From NCBI RefSeq assembly GCF_033100135.1, contig NZ_CP136920.1, forward strand, positions 620,001-684,000: a stretch of 64,000 bases of DNA, written 5' to 3'. The first letter of the stretch is position 1. Each line of letters starts with the position of its first letter. Shown here piece by piece: positions 52,906-63,100 of the stretch. The translations under genes were made by a program, and so were the position numbers. The DNA comes from Rubellicoccus peritrichatus. Its GTDB lineage: Bacteria; Verrucomicrobiota; Verrucomicrobiia; Opitutales; Cerasicoccaceae. The notes beneath the pieces were generated by a model that made no database searches, was not told the origin of the DNA, and saw nothing but the letters and a program-made list of their open reading frames with translations.

Positions 52906-55014
52906 TTATTCCAAGGACTTGAGCAGTTCTTCTTTCTCACCTTCAGGCAGTGTGCTGGCGGTAACTAACTGGCGGGCGGCGTTGACGTCGCGCTTTTTCC
53001 ATTCGTAGGAAATGCGACGGGTCATATTTTTGCGCCTGTTTTCATCTTCAATTTCCAGTGCCCAGTCGAAGGCAGCATCAGGCTCAATTCGATATACCTT
53101 GTCGACAAGGCTTTCGACTGCCTTTTGCCGGGCGTTCCCTTTTGGAAGATTGGACACCCATTCCGATGCGGCAAACATGTCATGGTCGAGCCAGGATGAA
53201 GTCACCCCACCGACGGCCTTCTCGATTTTATCTTCAGGTAACGTCAGGACCCAATTCGCAGCACTTTCAGGATCGTTGCGGCCCCAACGGGCAGCAAGTT
53301 GCCGATATGCATTATCCTGCAAATTGTCATCATTGGAAGATTGAAGGAAGTGCACGGCCGCCTGCGGGTCACTTTCAGCCCATGCAGAAACCACTTCACG
53401 CATGGCAGAATTTCGAAGCTCTTCATCGGGAAAAGACATCACCCAACTTGCCGTGGCTCGTGGATCGCTCTCAGCCTTGGCCTTAGCAACCTGATTCAAC
53501 ATCTCTCTACGCTCCCTGCCTTCTGGCATTTGTGAAGCAATGACATAGGCGCGGTCTGCATCCAATTGCGCAGCCTCTCTTGAAAAACTCCGAAAGGCAT
53601 TTTCGCGTTCCGGCCCCAGAGGCAAGGTATTGAGCCAGGCATAAGCGGATTCCGGATCCTGACCGGACCAGTTCCGGGCAAGATTTCTAACGGCATCCGT
53701 ATAGGAACGGCCATAGGGAAGGCTATCGAGCAGTTCCAATGCCATCCCCGGGTCTTCCTGGGAAACCCGGTCAACAATGTTGCGCATCGCATTGGTCCTG
53801 GCATTGCCTCCGGTGTTTTCGATAATCCAGGCCAGAGCTACTTGAGGGTCGGCATCTGAATCTCCCAAAGAATATGAGATGCGGTTCATTATTTCATTCC
53901 TGTCTTTAAGCGACATGGAGGAAAGATAAGCAGTGGCCTGATCAAAGTCGTTCCGAACCCAGTTGGAAACCACATTAGACAACGAATCACGACGGGTCCT
54001 CCCACTCAAAGTCGATTGGATTTCAACAATGGCAGCTTGAGGATCATCCTGACCTTTCTGTGAATAATATCGACTGACAAGACGCTGCTTTCGCTTACCT
54101 TCGTCCAGACTGAGCAAGTAACTCCATGCCGCATCCTCATCATACCTGGCCCAATTGGATATAACATTGCCACTGCTGTTGAACCAGCGGTCATCAGCAT
54201 CACCTGCCAGGGTAAGCGCCAGTACGGGGTCATCCTGAACGAACATATTCGCGAGATTCTGAAGAATCTGTTTTCTCTCCCGCGCATTTTCGATTCCGTA
54301 GGTGTATGCGAGCGCGGCATCGCGATCCATGTCGGCCCAGTTCTTTATAATCTGGGCTTTGCTATGGCTCCAGGAATAGTGATTAGATCCTGACGGCCTG
54401 GGCAGGGAAGCGATCAGTTCAATGGCACCGACAGGATCATCATCCGACATGACATTACCTACCGCCCTAATCATGGAAGCACTGTCTTTCTCATCCGATA
54501 CAGACTGGGCATAGGCCAGGGCTTCATAAGGCGAGATTTTCGCCCAAATCGCCATGACACTGGTTGACAAACTGCGCCGAGAATCTTCATCAAGATCCTC
54601 GACATAACTCATTGCCGCTTCAGGATCCAACTCTGCCCAGTATATTAGCAACTGGCGCATCTGCTCGAGCACCTCACGTTGATCCTCGCTTTTCGTCCCT
54701 GCGTTTGGCTTCAGCAGATCAAGAGCACGCTGAATCTCATTCTCGCTGAGCGAAGCAACCGCAAGATTGACTTCAAGCCGCTCAAGAAAAGACGAACGGT
54801 CTTCATCCTGGAGCATGGCCATCGTCTCATCAAAACTTGGCCCCGCAGGAGCTTCGACTGGCTCGCCATCCTTTGAGGTTTGCGGTGTTGGTAAAGTCGC
54901 AGGAGGCCGAAACACAGGACGCTTTGAATTCTCTTCCGATACAAAAAGACGCCCCACAACTGCACCGAGGGCGGCAGAAACAATACATAATACAATGACG
55001 GCAAATCGGTTCAT
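52906..55014 (-). CDS. Exported helical-repeat solenoid protein, about 18 repeats
   Basis: 702 aa from the ATG at 55014 (GAGG 9 bases upstream; a start 18 bases earlier is open but would use that site as code). One N-terminal membrane span or signal anchor (about 4-22), a Pro/Ser linker, then roughly 18 units of 30-37 residues with the consensus WAxxDPxxAxxWxxxLPxxxxR, from about 100 to the end. It resembles HEAT/TPR-like solenoids but matches none I know. It probably forms a curved scaffold in the periplasm. Sequence drift between units suggests ancient duplication. The next gene upstream, 34 bp away, is a Tsr3/DTW-like protein. Confidence 0.75.
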   Translation of the reverse strand: MNRFAVIVLCIVSAALGAVVGRLFVSEENSKRPVFRPPATLPTPQTSKDGEPVEAPAGPSFDETMAMLQDEDRSSFLERLEVNLAVASLSENEIQRALDLLKPNAGTKSEDQREVLEQMRQLLIYWAELDPEAAMSYVEDLDEDSRRSLSTSVMAIWAKISPYEALAYAQSVSDEKDSASMIRAVGNVMSDDDPVGAIELIASLPRPSGSNHYSWSHSKAQIIKNWADMDRDAALAYTYGIENARERKQILQNLANMFVQDDPVLALTLAGDADDRWFNSSGNVISNWARYDEDAAWSYLLSLDEGKRKQRLVSRYYSQKGQDDPQAAIVEIQSTLSGRTRRDSLSNVVSNWVRNDFDQATAYLSSMSLKDRNEIMNRISYSLGDSDADPQVALAWIIENTGGNARTNAMRNIVDRVSQEDPGMALELLDSLPYGRSYTDAVRNLARNWSGQDPESAYAWLNTLPLGPERENAFRSFSREAAQLDADRAYVIASQMPEGRERREMLNQVAKAKAESDPRATASWVMSFPDEELRNSAMREVVSAWAESDPQAAVHFLQSSNDDNLQDNAYRQLAARWGRNDPESAANWVLTLPEDKIEKAVGGVTSSWLDHDMFAASEWVSNLPKGNARQKAVESLVDKVYRIEPDAAFDWALEIEDENRRKNMTRRISYEWKKRDVNAARQLVTASTLPEGEKEELLKSLE

Positions 55015-55048
55015 TATATGAACCTCTAACATTTAGCTAAGGATCAGG

Positions 55049-55591
55049 TCAAGCATCCGCCCGCGCAAGCGTTTGCAAAAATTCCTCCCGCCAATGGTAG
55101 TTCTCCAGGAGGCTTGGATCATCATCACCCAGCATTTTCCGGGCAAGGTAAAGCGCCTCAACCGAAGCCAGTCCCGCAGTCGGGTCTTCAGCGATTTTGC
55201 TGACACGCGGATAAGCAGTCGAAATCCCTTCGGGAAGACTGCGGCAGATCGGCTCACCATGTATTTTTTCTTCAAGCTGAGGGAGCAGGCGCCAGGTTGA
55301 GTCGAGCAAAAGCAATGGCCGCTCCAGACGGTTGGTTTGCTGAAGGCGATCCTGATTGAAACCTGCCTCCAGCAAACGATCGCGCAATAATGATTCTTCG
55401 CCCTGATTAAGCTCGGTATCGGCCTTCGAAAGAACAGGAGCATCAACCGCCAACAGAATAAAACCAGTCGCATCAAAACGAAAATGATCCGTCGCCCGGC
55501 GAAAGAGCAAATCATCGCGCTGCCGCAATGGCTCGAGGCTGCATTTGCTCAACCGCTCCTTCGGATGTCTGACAATTAAAACAGGAATCAT
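55049..55591 (-). CDS. Tsr3/DTW-like RNA aminocarboxypropyltransferase candidate
   Basis: 180 aa from the ATG at 55591. [54 protein letters not shown] (D-x-T/S-W, the DTW-type motif), [15 protein letters not shown] and [15 protein letters not shown] follow the order of the TDD superfamily (Tsr3, TapT), which moves the 3-amino-3-carboxypropyl group of SAM to RNA uridine. The match is by motif only. A second minus-strand frame of 160 aa overlaps it and is a shadow. Confidence 0.55.
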   Translation of the reverse strand: MIPVLIVRHPKERLSKCSLEPLRQRDDLLFRRATDHFRFDATGFILLAVDAPVLSKADTELNQGEESLLRDRLLEAGFNQDRLQQTNRLERPLLLLDSTWRLLPQLEEKIHGEPICRSLPEGISTAYPRVSKIAEDPTAGLASVEALYLARKMLGDDDPSLLENYHWREEFLQTLARADA

Positions 55592-55765
55592 GGTTGAATT
55601 AGATAAAAGAAGTGAAACTTGCCAGGACAAGCAGTCATTCAAAAGAATAGTATTTATGAATCTTCTTAGACCTGAAAGGCCATGGCATACCAAGCCCGGG
55701 GAACGCCCTGGGTTCAGAATAACTAAAAACAACATGAGCCCTGCAGGGGTGTTACATAGGTTTGC

Positions 55766-55888
55766 TTAATCCCATAGATAGCGCTCATCATATTCAACCT
55801 GATAGCGTTTAAGGAAATCGAGAAATTCCTCTTTAAATGTATATGACCTATGGTGCTCCAGTTGATTGTCGATATAGCATAATAGAAC
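55766..55888 (-). pseudogene. C-terminal remnant of a REP-associated tyrosine transposase (RAYT)
   Basis: Read on the minus strand, this stretch ends VLLCYIDNQLEHHRSYTFKE, then a short helix (EFLDFLKRYQ) and VEYDERYLWD followed by TAA. The pairing of YIDNQ, LEHHR, TF-EEF and EYDERY-W is the C-terminal signature of Y1 (IS200-like) RAYT transposases. Upstream, the HUH catalytic domain is missing and the frame has lost resemblance, so it is a broken fragment of about 40 codons. REP-like hairpins, the usual substrates of RAYTs, flank it on both sides. Confidence 0.65.
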
Positions 55889-55957
55889 TGGCAATTGAGA
55901 TTCGTAGAAGACTTTGTCTCTAGTGTGACAAAATGTCTGCGGGCTTACTCTGACAAA

Positions 55958-56068
55958 GTAAGCCGCTTAGTGTGGCTCTGCAAGCAGGCTTGGTGCGACG
56001 CAGTAAGCCCCTTGCTCTGTCTCTGCAAGCCCCTTACTTCGTTAGAGTAAGCCGCTAGGTCGAACGGG
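55958..56068. repeat. Degenerate 22-bp tandem array, five units
   Basis: Units start at 55958, 55980, 56003, 56025 and 56047 and are 22, 23, 22, 22 and 22 bp. Each begins G(T/C)AAGC, alternating GTAAGC and GCAAGC, with CCCTT or CGCTT often next. 22 bp is two helical turns, so the sites would face one side. The facing GGGCTTACT (55941-55949) can pair with AGTAAGCC. Confidence 0.6.
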
Positions 56069-56096
56069 ATATTCAGATTGCTTGATCTTTTCTCAA

Positions 56097-56165
56097 TCTT
56101 GAGGCTCGAAGGGCTGAGGCAAACAAGCCCCGGGTTTGGTATGTCATTACCTTGCAGGCCTCTTC
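56097..56165. repeat. REP-like element near trpE
   Basis: Words GGCTCGAAGGGCTGA, AAGCCCCGGGTTTGGT and GCAGGCCTCTTCAAG relate it to the 316-510 and 55668-55760 elements. TTGAGG (56098-56103) pairs loosely with CCTCTTCAAG. Confidence 0.5.
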
Positions 56166-56350
56166 AAGTCTGGAATTCGCATTTAAATCCCGGACATGTA
56201 AGCAAGGCAGCTCTATAGAAATACGATTGTGCGCAGTTTCGGTCTGCAGCTGTATCATGCAAGAATAGTCGAAGTTAGCCAGTCTTTGACCGCTTTTGCT
56301 TGTCTAGACATTACGGTCCGGTCACCGTTCAGCGTCCCACGATTTTTGAA

Positions 56351-57838
56351 ATGAAGCTATTTCCGACAGAAACAGAGTTTGTTGAGCTGGCGAAAGAGGG
56401 AAACCTCGTGCCTGTCTATACTGATTTGATGGCAGACTTTGAGACGCCTGTATCGGTTTTTTCCAAATTGAGAGCGGAAAAACCGGCGTTTCTATTTGAA
56501 TCAGTGGTCGGGGGCGAACACATCAGCCGTTACAGCTTTGCGGGATGCCGGCCAGTGAAGATTTTTGAAGCTTACGAGAAAGTAACTCGAATCACAGACG
56601 CCGATGGCAAAGTCACAGAGCTTCCAACACCAGCCGATCCATTGTCATTGGTGGAAGAAGAAATGGCGCAATACCAGCCAGTCAAAATCCCGGGGATGCC
56701 TCCAATGCTGGGCGGTGCCGTTGGTTTTCTAGGGCACGAGTATGTCCACTGTGTTGAACCAACCGTCCCCAAGGCTGCCAAAGATGTCCTTGGAGTGCCA
56801 TTGATGTTCTTTGCAATCATGGACAGCGTCGTGATTTTTGACTTGGCCAGGCAGACACTACGCCTCTGTGCCAATGCTCATATCGAAGAAAACACCGATC
56901 CGCTCGAAGCCTATCGCCTCGCTGTGGCCGAGGTGGAACGCCTTTACAGTCTGCTGGAAAAAGGCAGTAAACTCGGTCCGATGCCACTGACCGACACCGG
57001 AGAAATCACGGTGCCCGATGGAAACTTTACCAAAGAACGCTATGAGGGATTTGTTGAGAGCACCAAGGAATACATTCGCGCGGGCGATGTAATCCAAGTG
57101 GTTGGCTCACAGCGATTTGAAAAGGATTACACCTGCGATTCAATCGACCTCTACCGGGCTTTGAGAATCGTAAATCCTTCGCCATACATGTTTTGCCTCG
57201 ATACCGGAAGCTACTCTGTTGTCGGAGCATCGCCAGAAGTGCACGTCCGCGCAACAGAAGGCCTGGTCGAGATTCGTCCGATTGCCGGAACCCGCCCACG
57301 CGGCTCGACCGAAGCCGAGGATGTTGAGCTGGAAAAAGAACTGTTGGACGATCCCAAAGAACGGGCGGAACACCTGATGCTGGTTGATCTGGCACGCAAT
57401 GACATAGGTCGGGTCTGCGAAATAGGCACTGTCGAGGTGAAAGACTACGCACTGATCGAACGCTATTCTCACGTCATGCACATTGTTTCCCAGGTCGAAG
57501 GCCAACTTGCCGAAGGCAAAAATGCTTACGACCTAATGCGGGCAACCTTTCCAGCCGGCACCTTGACTGGCGCACCAAAGGTTCGTGCCATGCAGATTAT
57601 CTCTGAGTTCGAAGGTGAACAACGTGGTGTTTACGGAGGCGCCCTTGGATATTTCAGCTATCAGGGCAATCTGGATTGCTGCATCGCAATTCGTACCGCA
57701 CTGCTCAAAGACGGAAAGATATACATCCAGTCAGGAGCGGGCTTAGTCGCTGATTCTCAACCAGAAGCAGAATATTACGAAACGGTAAATAAGGCCAAAG
57801 GGATGCTGAAGGCCGTTGCACTTTCGGAGAAGCTTTGA
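56351..57838 (+). CDS. trpE: Anthranilate synthase component I
   Basis: Converts chorismate to anthranilate with TrpG. 495 aa from the ATG at 56351; an upstream TTG at 56300 is not conserved. DFETPVSVFSKL, SRYSFAG at the N-terminus, HVMHIVSQVEG, and the C-terminal active-site PAGTLTGAPKVRAMQII and YGGALGYFSYQGN are all present. Unlinked to trpG, so assembly of the complex relies on distant genes. No leader peptide or Trp attenuator was seen. Confidence 0.95.
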   Translation: MKLFPTETEFVELAKEGNLVPVYTDLMADFETPVSVFSKLRAEKPAFLFESVVGGEHISRYSFAGCRPVKIFEAYEKVTRITDADGKVTELPTPADPLSLVEEEMAQYQPVKIPGMPPMLGGAVGFLGHEYVHCVEPTVPKAAKDVLGVPLMFFAIMDSVVIFDLARQTLRLCANAHIEENTDPLEAYRLAVAEVERLYSLLEKGSKLGPMPLTDTGEITVPDGNFTKERYEGFVESTKEYIRAGDVIQVVGSQRFEKDYTCDSIDLYRALRIVNPSPYMFCLDTGSYSVVGASPEVHVRATEGLVEIRPIAGTRPRGSTEAEDVELEKELLDDPKERAEHLMLVDLARNDIGRVCEIGTVEVKDYALIERYSHVMHIVSQVEGQLAEGKNAYDLMRATFPAGTLTGAPKVRAMQIISEFEGEQRGVYGGALGYFSYQGNLDCCIAIRTALLKDGKIYIQSGAGLVADSQPEAEYYETVNKAKGMLKAVALSEKL

Positions 57839-57887
57839 AACATGGAGTCCTAAACCGAGTCTACATATTGTCGATACCAAGTAAGTG

Positions 57888-59003
57888 ATGCCACAAAAGA
57901 CCACAACAGAGAGCTCCAATGACCACGCAAAAAAGAATACGGTGGAGCGTGAAGTTGTGGCATCTGTCGAGCAATCGACAGATACTCCCGAATCCAAGGG
58001 AAACTTAGGGAGCGTGCCGAGAGACGAAGATAGCGAAAGGCTTAATATCAATCGTCCTCAAGTATCCGTGCCGGAGCCAGAAGCTTTTGAGGATCTTCCT
58101 CAGACTGAACGCACACCACTCAAACTTTACCTTCAGGAAATCGGTAAAACCCCTCTCTTGAAGCCGGAAGAAGAAGTCGATCTGGCCCGACGGATCCATA
58201 AGGGTGATGAAAAGGCCCGGCAGAAGATGATTCAGTCCAATCTTCGTCTAGTCGTAAAAATAGCCCATGATTATGCAAATTTTGGCCTGCCACTGCTCGA
58301 TTTGATCAGCGAAGGTAACATCGGCCTTATTAAGGCCGTGGAACGGTTTGATCCTGACAAGGGAGGAAAGCTCTCTACCTATGCCGCGTGGTGGATCAAG
58401 CAGTCGATCAAACGAGCCCTGGCCAATCAGTCCAAAACGATTCGCCTGCCAGTTCACCTGGTGGATAAAATTGCCAAGATGCGGCGAATGACGACCGCAC
58501 TCCGCGAAGAACTTGAGCGTGAGCCAACAGACGAGGAAATCGGCTACGCCATGGAAATGCCGACCAATAAGGTTGCACATTTGAAGTCGGTCAGCGTTCG
58601 TCCAGCCAGCCTCGATGCTCCAGTTGGAGACGGCGAAGACACCGAATTCGGTCAGCTCGTAGGCGATGAAAATGCAATTTCCCCATTCGAGTCACTCAAA
58701 AGCAAATCGCTCATGACAGACATCAGCGAAATGCTGGAAGAACTTGAAGAACGAGAAGCCGATATCATTCGCCTGAGATTTGGTCTGGGTGGTGAGCGCC
58801 CACAAACCCTCGAGGAAGTTGGACAACATTTTGATGTAACTCGCGAACGGGTTCGCCAGTTGCAGAACATGGCCTTGCAGAAAATGCGTCGCTCCATGGC
58901 AGTCCGGGAACGCCAACGCACTGCTGAGGAAGTCCACGAAGAAAATATCGAACGCTCAAAAATGGAAGTCCTGAAGGAATTCTTCAAAGGCCAGGATAGT
59001 TAG
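57888..59003 (+). CDS. Sigma-70 family RNA polymerase sigma factor (group 2 type)
   Basis: 371 aa (GTG one codon earlier also open). After a poorly conserved N-terminus, region 1.2 (TPLKLYLQEIGKTPLLKPEEE), regions 2.1-2.4 (NLRLVVKIAHDYANFGLPLLDLI, GGKLSTYAAWWIKQSIKRAL), region 3 and region 4.2 HTH (TLEEVGQHFDVTRERVRQLQ) are complete. Lacks the long region 1.1 of main RpoD, so probably a stationary or alternative sigma of the RpoS-like group 2. Confidence 0.9.
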   Translation: MPQKTTTESSNDHAKKNTVEREVVASVEQSTDTPESKGNLGSVPRDEDSERLNINRPQVSVPEPEAFEDLPQTERTPLKLYLQEIGKTPLLKPEEEVDLARRIHKGDEKARQKMIQSNLRLVVKIAHDYANFGLPLLDLISEGNIGLIKAVERFDPDKGGKLSTYAAWWIKQSIKRALANQSKTIRLPVHLVDKIAKMRRMTTALREELEREPTDEEIGYAMEMPTNKVAHLKSVSVRPASLDAPVGDGEDTEFGQLVGDENAISPFESLKSKSLMTDISEMLEELEEREADIIRLRFGLGGERPQTLEEVGQHFDVTRERVRQLQNMALQKMRRSMAVRERQRTAEEVHEENIERSKMEVLKEFFKGQDS

Positions 59004-59017
59004 GCAGATCCCCTTTT

Positions 59018-60061
59018 GTGACTGAGAAAGAAACAAAGAAAAAGAATAGCAAAGCCATCTCGATGAGTAGCATTGCTGCTGAATGCGGGGTTACCCATGC
59101 CACAGTTTCCAATGTACTGAGGAACAATCTAAAAGTCCGCATTAAGCAGCAAACAAGAACAACGATACTACAGGAAGCCATTCGCTCTGGATTTCATTCG
59201 CGCCCGGACCAACGCATAGACGCTCACAAACGACAAATTGCATTTATTTTTCTTGATACGGATTTCGCTTATCAGGGCTTCTCACTTTATCATGCTCTTC
59301 TACAGGAGCTCAAAATCCGTGAAGAAACCTATCGTTACAACATCCAGCCTTATGGATGCGAACGTGATGATCTGGACAAGACGCTTTACAAGGCGGTATG
59401 TGAAGACAAAGCAGACGCTGTTCTATTGTCGCGCTATGGTGGCCCGGAACATATCAACAGTCTGGTCGCACGCCTACCAGTCCCCCTGATTTATCTCGAA
59501 GATCTCAAAGGGCTGCATTGCTCCTCAATTGGTGCCAAAAGTGATGACATCGGAAAACTTGCAGCAGAACATCTCCACCTTTTCGGATACCGATACTTTG
59601 CTTCGTTTGGGATCAAAAGGACCTATACGCAGGAAAGACAAAAAGGGTTTCTACAGACTTTACGTGCCCTGGATATCGAAAGAGATCGTATCATTGAACT
59701 AGAGGACGAACTCACTGTCATTGGTGGAACAACAATGACAAAGGCACTTATCTCACAAAAAATCAACGAGCCCATCGGAATCTTTTGTCACTCCAACTTA
59801 ATTGCCCATGGCGTCTTACAAGCCTGCTATGATCAAAAGATATCAGTCAATTCCCGATTTGGCATCGTTGCGGGCGATGACAACGAATTCTGCACTTATT
59901 CTCATCCAACGTTGACTGCTTTGAACCTCAATCCAGCGCAACACGCTGAAACGCTTCTTGAGATGCTAAAAAGAACTTTCAATGGAGGAGGTAAGGAAAC
60001 CCATGCAATTACCCCGTCGTTAATCCAGCGACAAAGCACAAAACCATTAAAGAGTTATTAG
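59018..60061 (+). CDS. LacI-family regulator next to the secreted glycosidase
   Basis: 347 aa. HTH near the N-terminus: SMSSIAAECGVTHATVSNVLRNN, then RIKQQTRTTILQEAIRSGF. Sensor domain in LacI style (GAKSDDIGKLAAEHLHLFGY). GTG start, 14 bp after the sigma factor gene. It converges on the 1104-aa glycosidase gene and could regulate it. Confidence 0.88.
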   Translation: MTEKETKKKNSKAISMSSIAAECGVTHATVSNVLRNNLKVRIKQQTRTTILQEAIRSGFHSRPDQRIDAHKRQIAFIFLDTDFAYQGFSLYHALLQELKIREETYRYNIQPYGCERDDLDKTLYKAVCEDKADAVLLSRYGGPEHINSLVARLPVPLIYLEDLKGLHCSSIGAKSDDIGKLAAEHLHLFGYRYFASFGIKRTYTQERQKGFLQTLRALDIERDRIIELEDELTVIGGTTMTKALISQKINEPIGIFCHSNLIAHGVLQACYDQKISVNSRFGIVAGDDNEFCTYSHPTLTALNLNPAQHAETLLEMLKRTFNGGGKETHAITPSLIQRQSTKPLKSY

Positions 60062-60099
60062 GATAATTCATCTGAATTAATCATCATGGCAAAAAACAA

Positions 60100-60127
60100 T
60101 GGCAGGAGAACAAAGTTACTCCTGCCA
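60100..60127 (-). terminator. Terminator of the glycosidase gene
   Basis: TGGCAGGAG and CTCCTGCCA form a perfect 9-bp stem with a 10-bp loop; on the minus strand it is followed by TTGTTTTTTG. It lies just past the stop codon at 60156. Confidence 0.75.
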
Positions 60128-60155
60128 CTGTTGTCACCAGAGAACTTATTTACTT

Positions 60156-63100
60156 TTACTGCACTGGTTGCAGTGCCCTAAGAGCCGTATCATCTCCAAA
60201 GTTTGTGATATAAACCGGCATATCAGTGATTGGGAAATTCGCATCCACATTGAGTTGACGCGTGTTACCGAATGCGTCGGTTACCGTGCACATTCCCAAG
60301 TCGATACCGAGCGTTGTATTATTTGATTCATCCGGCACCCAGGCAGTGAATACTTCGCTTGTACCTTTGTCCCAGAGGTATGCCCATATGTCCGTATTGG
60401 TCATGGCAAGGCGAGGTGTGCTCGTCGCGGTGACGCCATCCAACTGGCGAATGAGCGTCGCAGTCGTAAACCAGGAGGGCCGAATGGAATCGTCGTTACG
60501 CATTAAGCCCGCACCAGCATGCTGGGTTCCATTACTGCCTGTCTCACGGTAAATAAAAACCTTCTCAACACCATTCGCCAGAATGATCATGAGATTGCGA
60601 GGAAGCTTAGCAGCTTGATGACGCTCGGTGCGACCAATGGGCCCATCAACATCATAGCCTGTCTCAGTCATCCAAATCTCCTTCCCGGGTGCGTTTATAT
60701 CACGCCAATCAGAAAGATCCTGCAGCAGCTCCTCATAGGTTTTAGTCAAAGCATCACCACTATTTGCATCACTGGTAGCCGTCTCCGGGTCCTGCAATCC
60801 GCTGTAATAGTGGACATTGATTATATCCGTAAAGTCCAATGGAGTTTTTCCATCTGAGTATTGATACGTACCAAGCTGACCAACAATTGAAAGATCAATA
60901 CCAGCATATCCACCGTGACTAATCGTTGCTGTTGGGTCGGCCAGTCGAGCAGCCTCCGCACCAGCACGAAACATTTCAAAGTACTCTTCCATTGTCCCAA
61001 CGAAGAAGCCCCAATTGGGTGCATCCAGATTAGGCTCATTCCAAAGCTCGAAATGATTGATAGTATTCAATCCGCTCAGTCCATCAGCAGTTTTAAGATC
61101 AGCTACTGGATGTGTTTGAGAACCAAACCGGGCTACTGTCTGGAAAACAGCATCGGCAAAGTACTGATTATCTGCAGGTGGGTAATTCGGGCGATTCCTT
61201 GTTACATCAGCGGGAGCTGAAGTCGCCCATTCCGGACACTGAAGAATGTATGGCAACATAATGAAGCCTGCGTCCTTATAAGACTGCATATACGAAGTAT
61301 GAGGCACACGCCATGGGCTAACTCCACCTGAGTAATCATAACTATTTTCACCTGTACTAAAGAAAAGCCATTTCATATTTTCAAAACGCACATAGCTTAC
61401 ACCAAGTGATTCGTGAATAGGAATGTACTCAGGTTTTGCCACATTCATACCAAATCGTGAGGCTGCTGATCGAGGTACTGTGGTATCGGGCATGACGAAG
61501 TAGTTAGATTGGAAGAGTTCGCTGCCAACACTACTCTGCGCATCCACTCCCAGATAGTAAGAGCCAGTTTCCAAAGGAACCGAGGTCGAAAGAGCAACCA
61601 GCCCAAAGGAACGAGGCTCGACTGTGACACTTGTGGATCGAGACTGAATGACGTCACCAACACTTGGAATGCCAACGAAATCATTACCGGCGCCATCATA
61701 GACATAGAGCGCTTTTGGCGTGCGGAAGACAGGAAGCGACTCACCTGGCAAGGTGTGATAACGTAACCTCAAGTAGCGAGCCGAAACAGGTCCTGTGAAT
61801 GGAAGTTCTACAAGGCCCCACTTAGTCTCCATATCAAAACCTAGTAATTCGGGAATGTCCGTATAAGTAACTCCATCTTGAGAGTAACTGAAGTCAACGA
61901 GTTTGATCCAGTTCGCATCACCGGACTGATAATTCATTTTGATAAGATCTCGAACCTGCCCCAGGTCCACATACTGGAACATTTCGGTGAAGCCTGAGTT
62001 CATCCATAACGTGCTAAAAGCCGTTGAGACATCATCATCAGTCAGCGTATTATCTTGGATAACCTCGCCGTTTAATTCAATCCAGCTGACAGTTCCCTGC
62101 GCATGATCATTTCCATAGACCGGATCAACCAGTGCTTCATCGTATAAATCACGGTTTGTTTGCAACGAATAATCAATGGAGACCGAAGCAGCTTGATCGC
62201 TGTAATTGTTAACGACCATCATCCCTCCAAAAGGAACCCCCGGCTCACCCCAGCCCGGACTGGACATACTCAGTTCAAGAGGCTGCTCTGGTGCTGTGAT
62301 CTGTGTTGCAATCACTAAACCATCGGCCCCAAGTGAAGTCGGGCCTGCGCCAGGAGTAAACCAGACAAAAGAAACCGCCTGTAGAGGAAAATCAATGACA
62401 CCGTTCTTATCTGTCTGAGGGTAGGCTTGAACAAAACTGCCTGGGGTCGTTGGGATTTCCAACCAATTCCATCCAAGCCAATCGCCATTCTGTAATGCGT
62501 AGAGATTTTCCCCCTCTGCATCACGTAATTGAATACCAACGGTCTTTACATTCGATTGATCATGCAGATAAACCCAAACACCGAAATAATCGACTGCTCC
62601 CGGGATATTAGTACTGAGGAGATAATCACCTTTTGCCTGGTGTTTCGCTTCTCCAAAAAATTCAAGCGCAGTCGTTCCTGCTTTTGCATCCACTTCGCCG
62701 TAAGGCTCATATGCGGTGAATTCCATGTTCCAGTCATAAATAGTCAGAACACCACCCTCTTCCAGAGGATTGAGCAACACTCGCTGCACATCAGTACCCA
62801 AACCAGCGATAATGCTATTGGCCGGAATGACATCGGTTGCGATGGGTGACTCGCCAACAACTTCCATTGCGTTAAGATAAGCATAGCCGCCTTGAAGAAC
62901 CGACAGATTCAAAACGATTTCACCCAGAGCATTGGGACGAACTTTAGCCAGAGTAGCAACTGAGGCATTGTTGGCATTCGGACGGCTACCACTACCGATT
63001 CCAGGACCACTGCTAATGAGTGTATCTGAAACGGTGTTAGCGCCCACAGCTTCGTATAAGCCTTCACGAACAGTCGCTATATCTCGTGAACCGAAAATGG

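Larger units (their letters stand above)
55592..56350. other. 760-bp repeat-rich spacer with transposase remnant
   Basis: Between the Tsr3-like gene and trpE lie: REP-like words at 55668-55760 (GACCTGAAAGGCC, AGCCCGGGG, CGCCCTGGGTT), the transposase remnant (55766-55888), a 22-bp tandem array (55958-56068) and more REP-like words (56097-56165). No intact gene was found. Confidence 0.7.

Noticed and set aside
55033-55515. 160-aa minus frame overlapping the Tsr3-like gene
   Set aside because: It shares bases with a frame that has clear family motifs and shows none itself.
55958-56068. Possible CRISPR array
   Set aside because: Units follow each other directly with no spacers, they are degenerate, and no cas gene is in the window.
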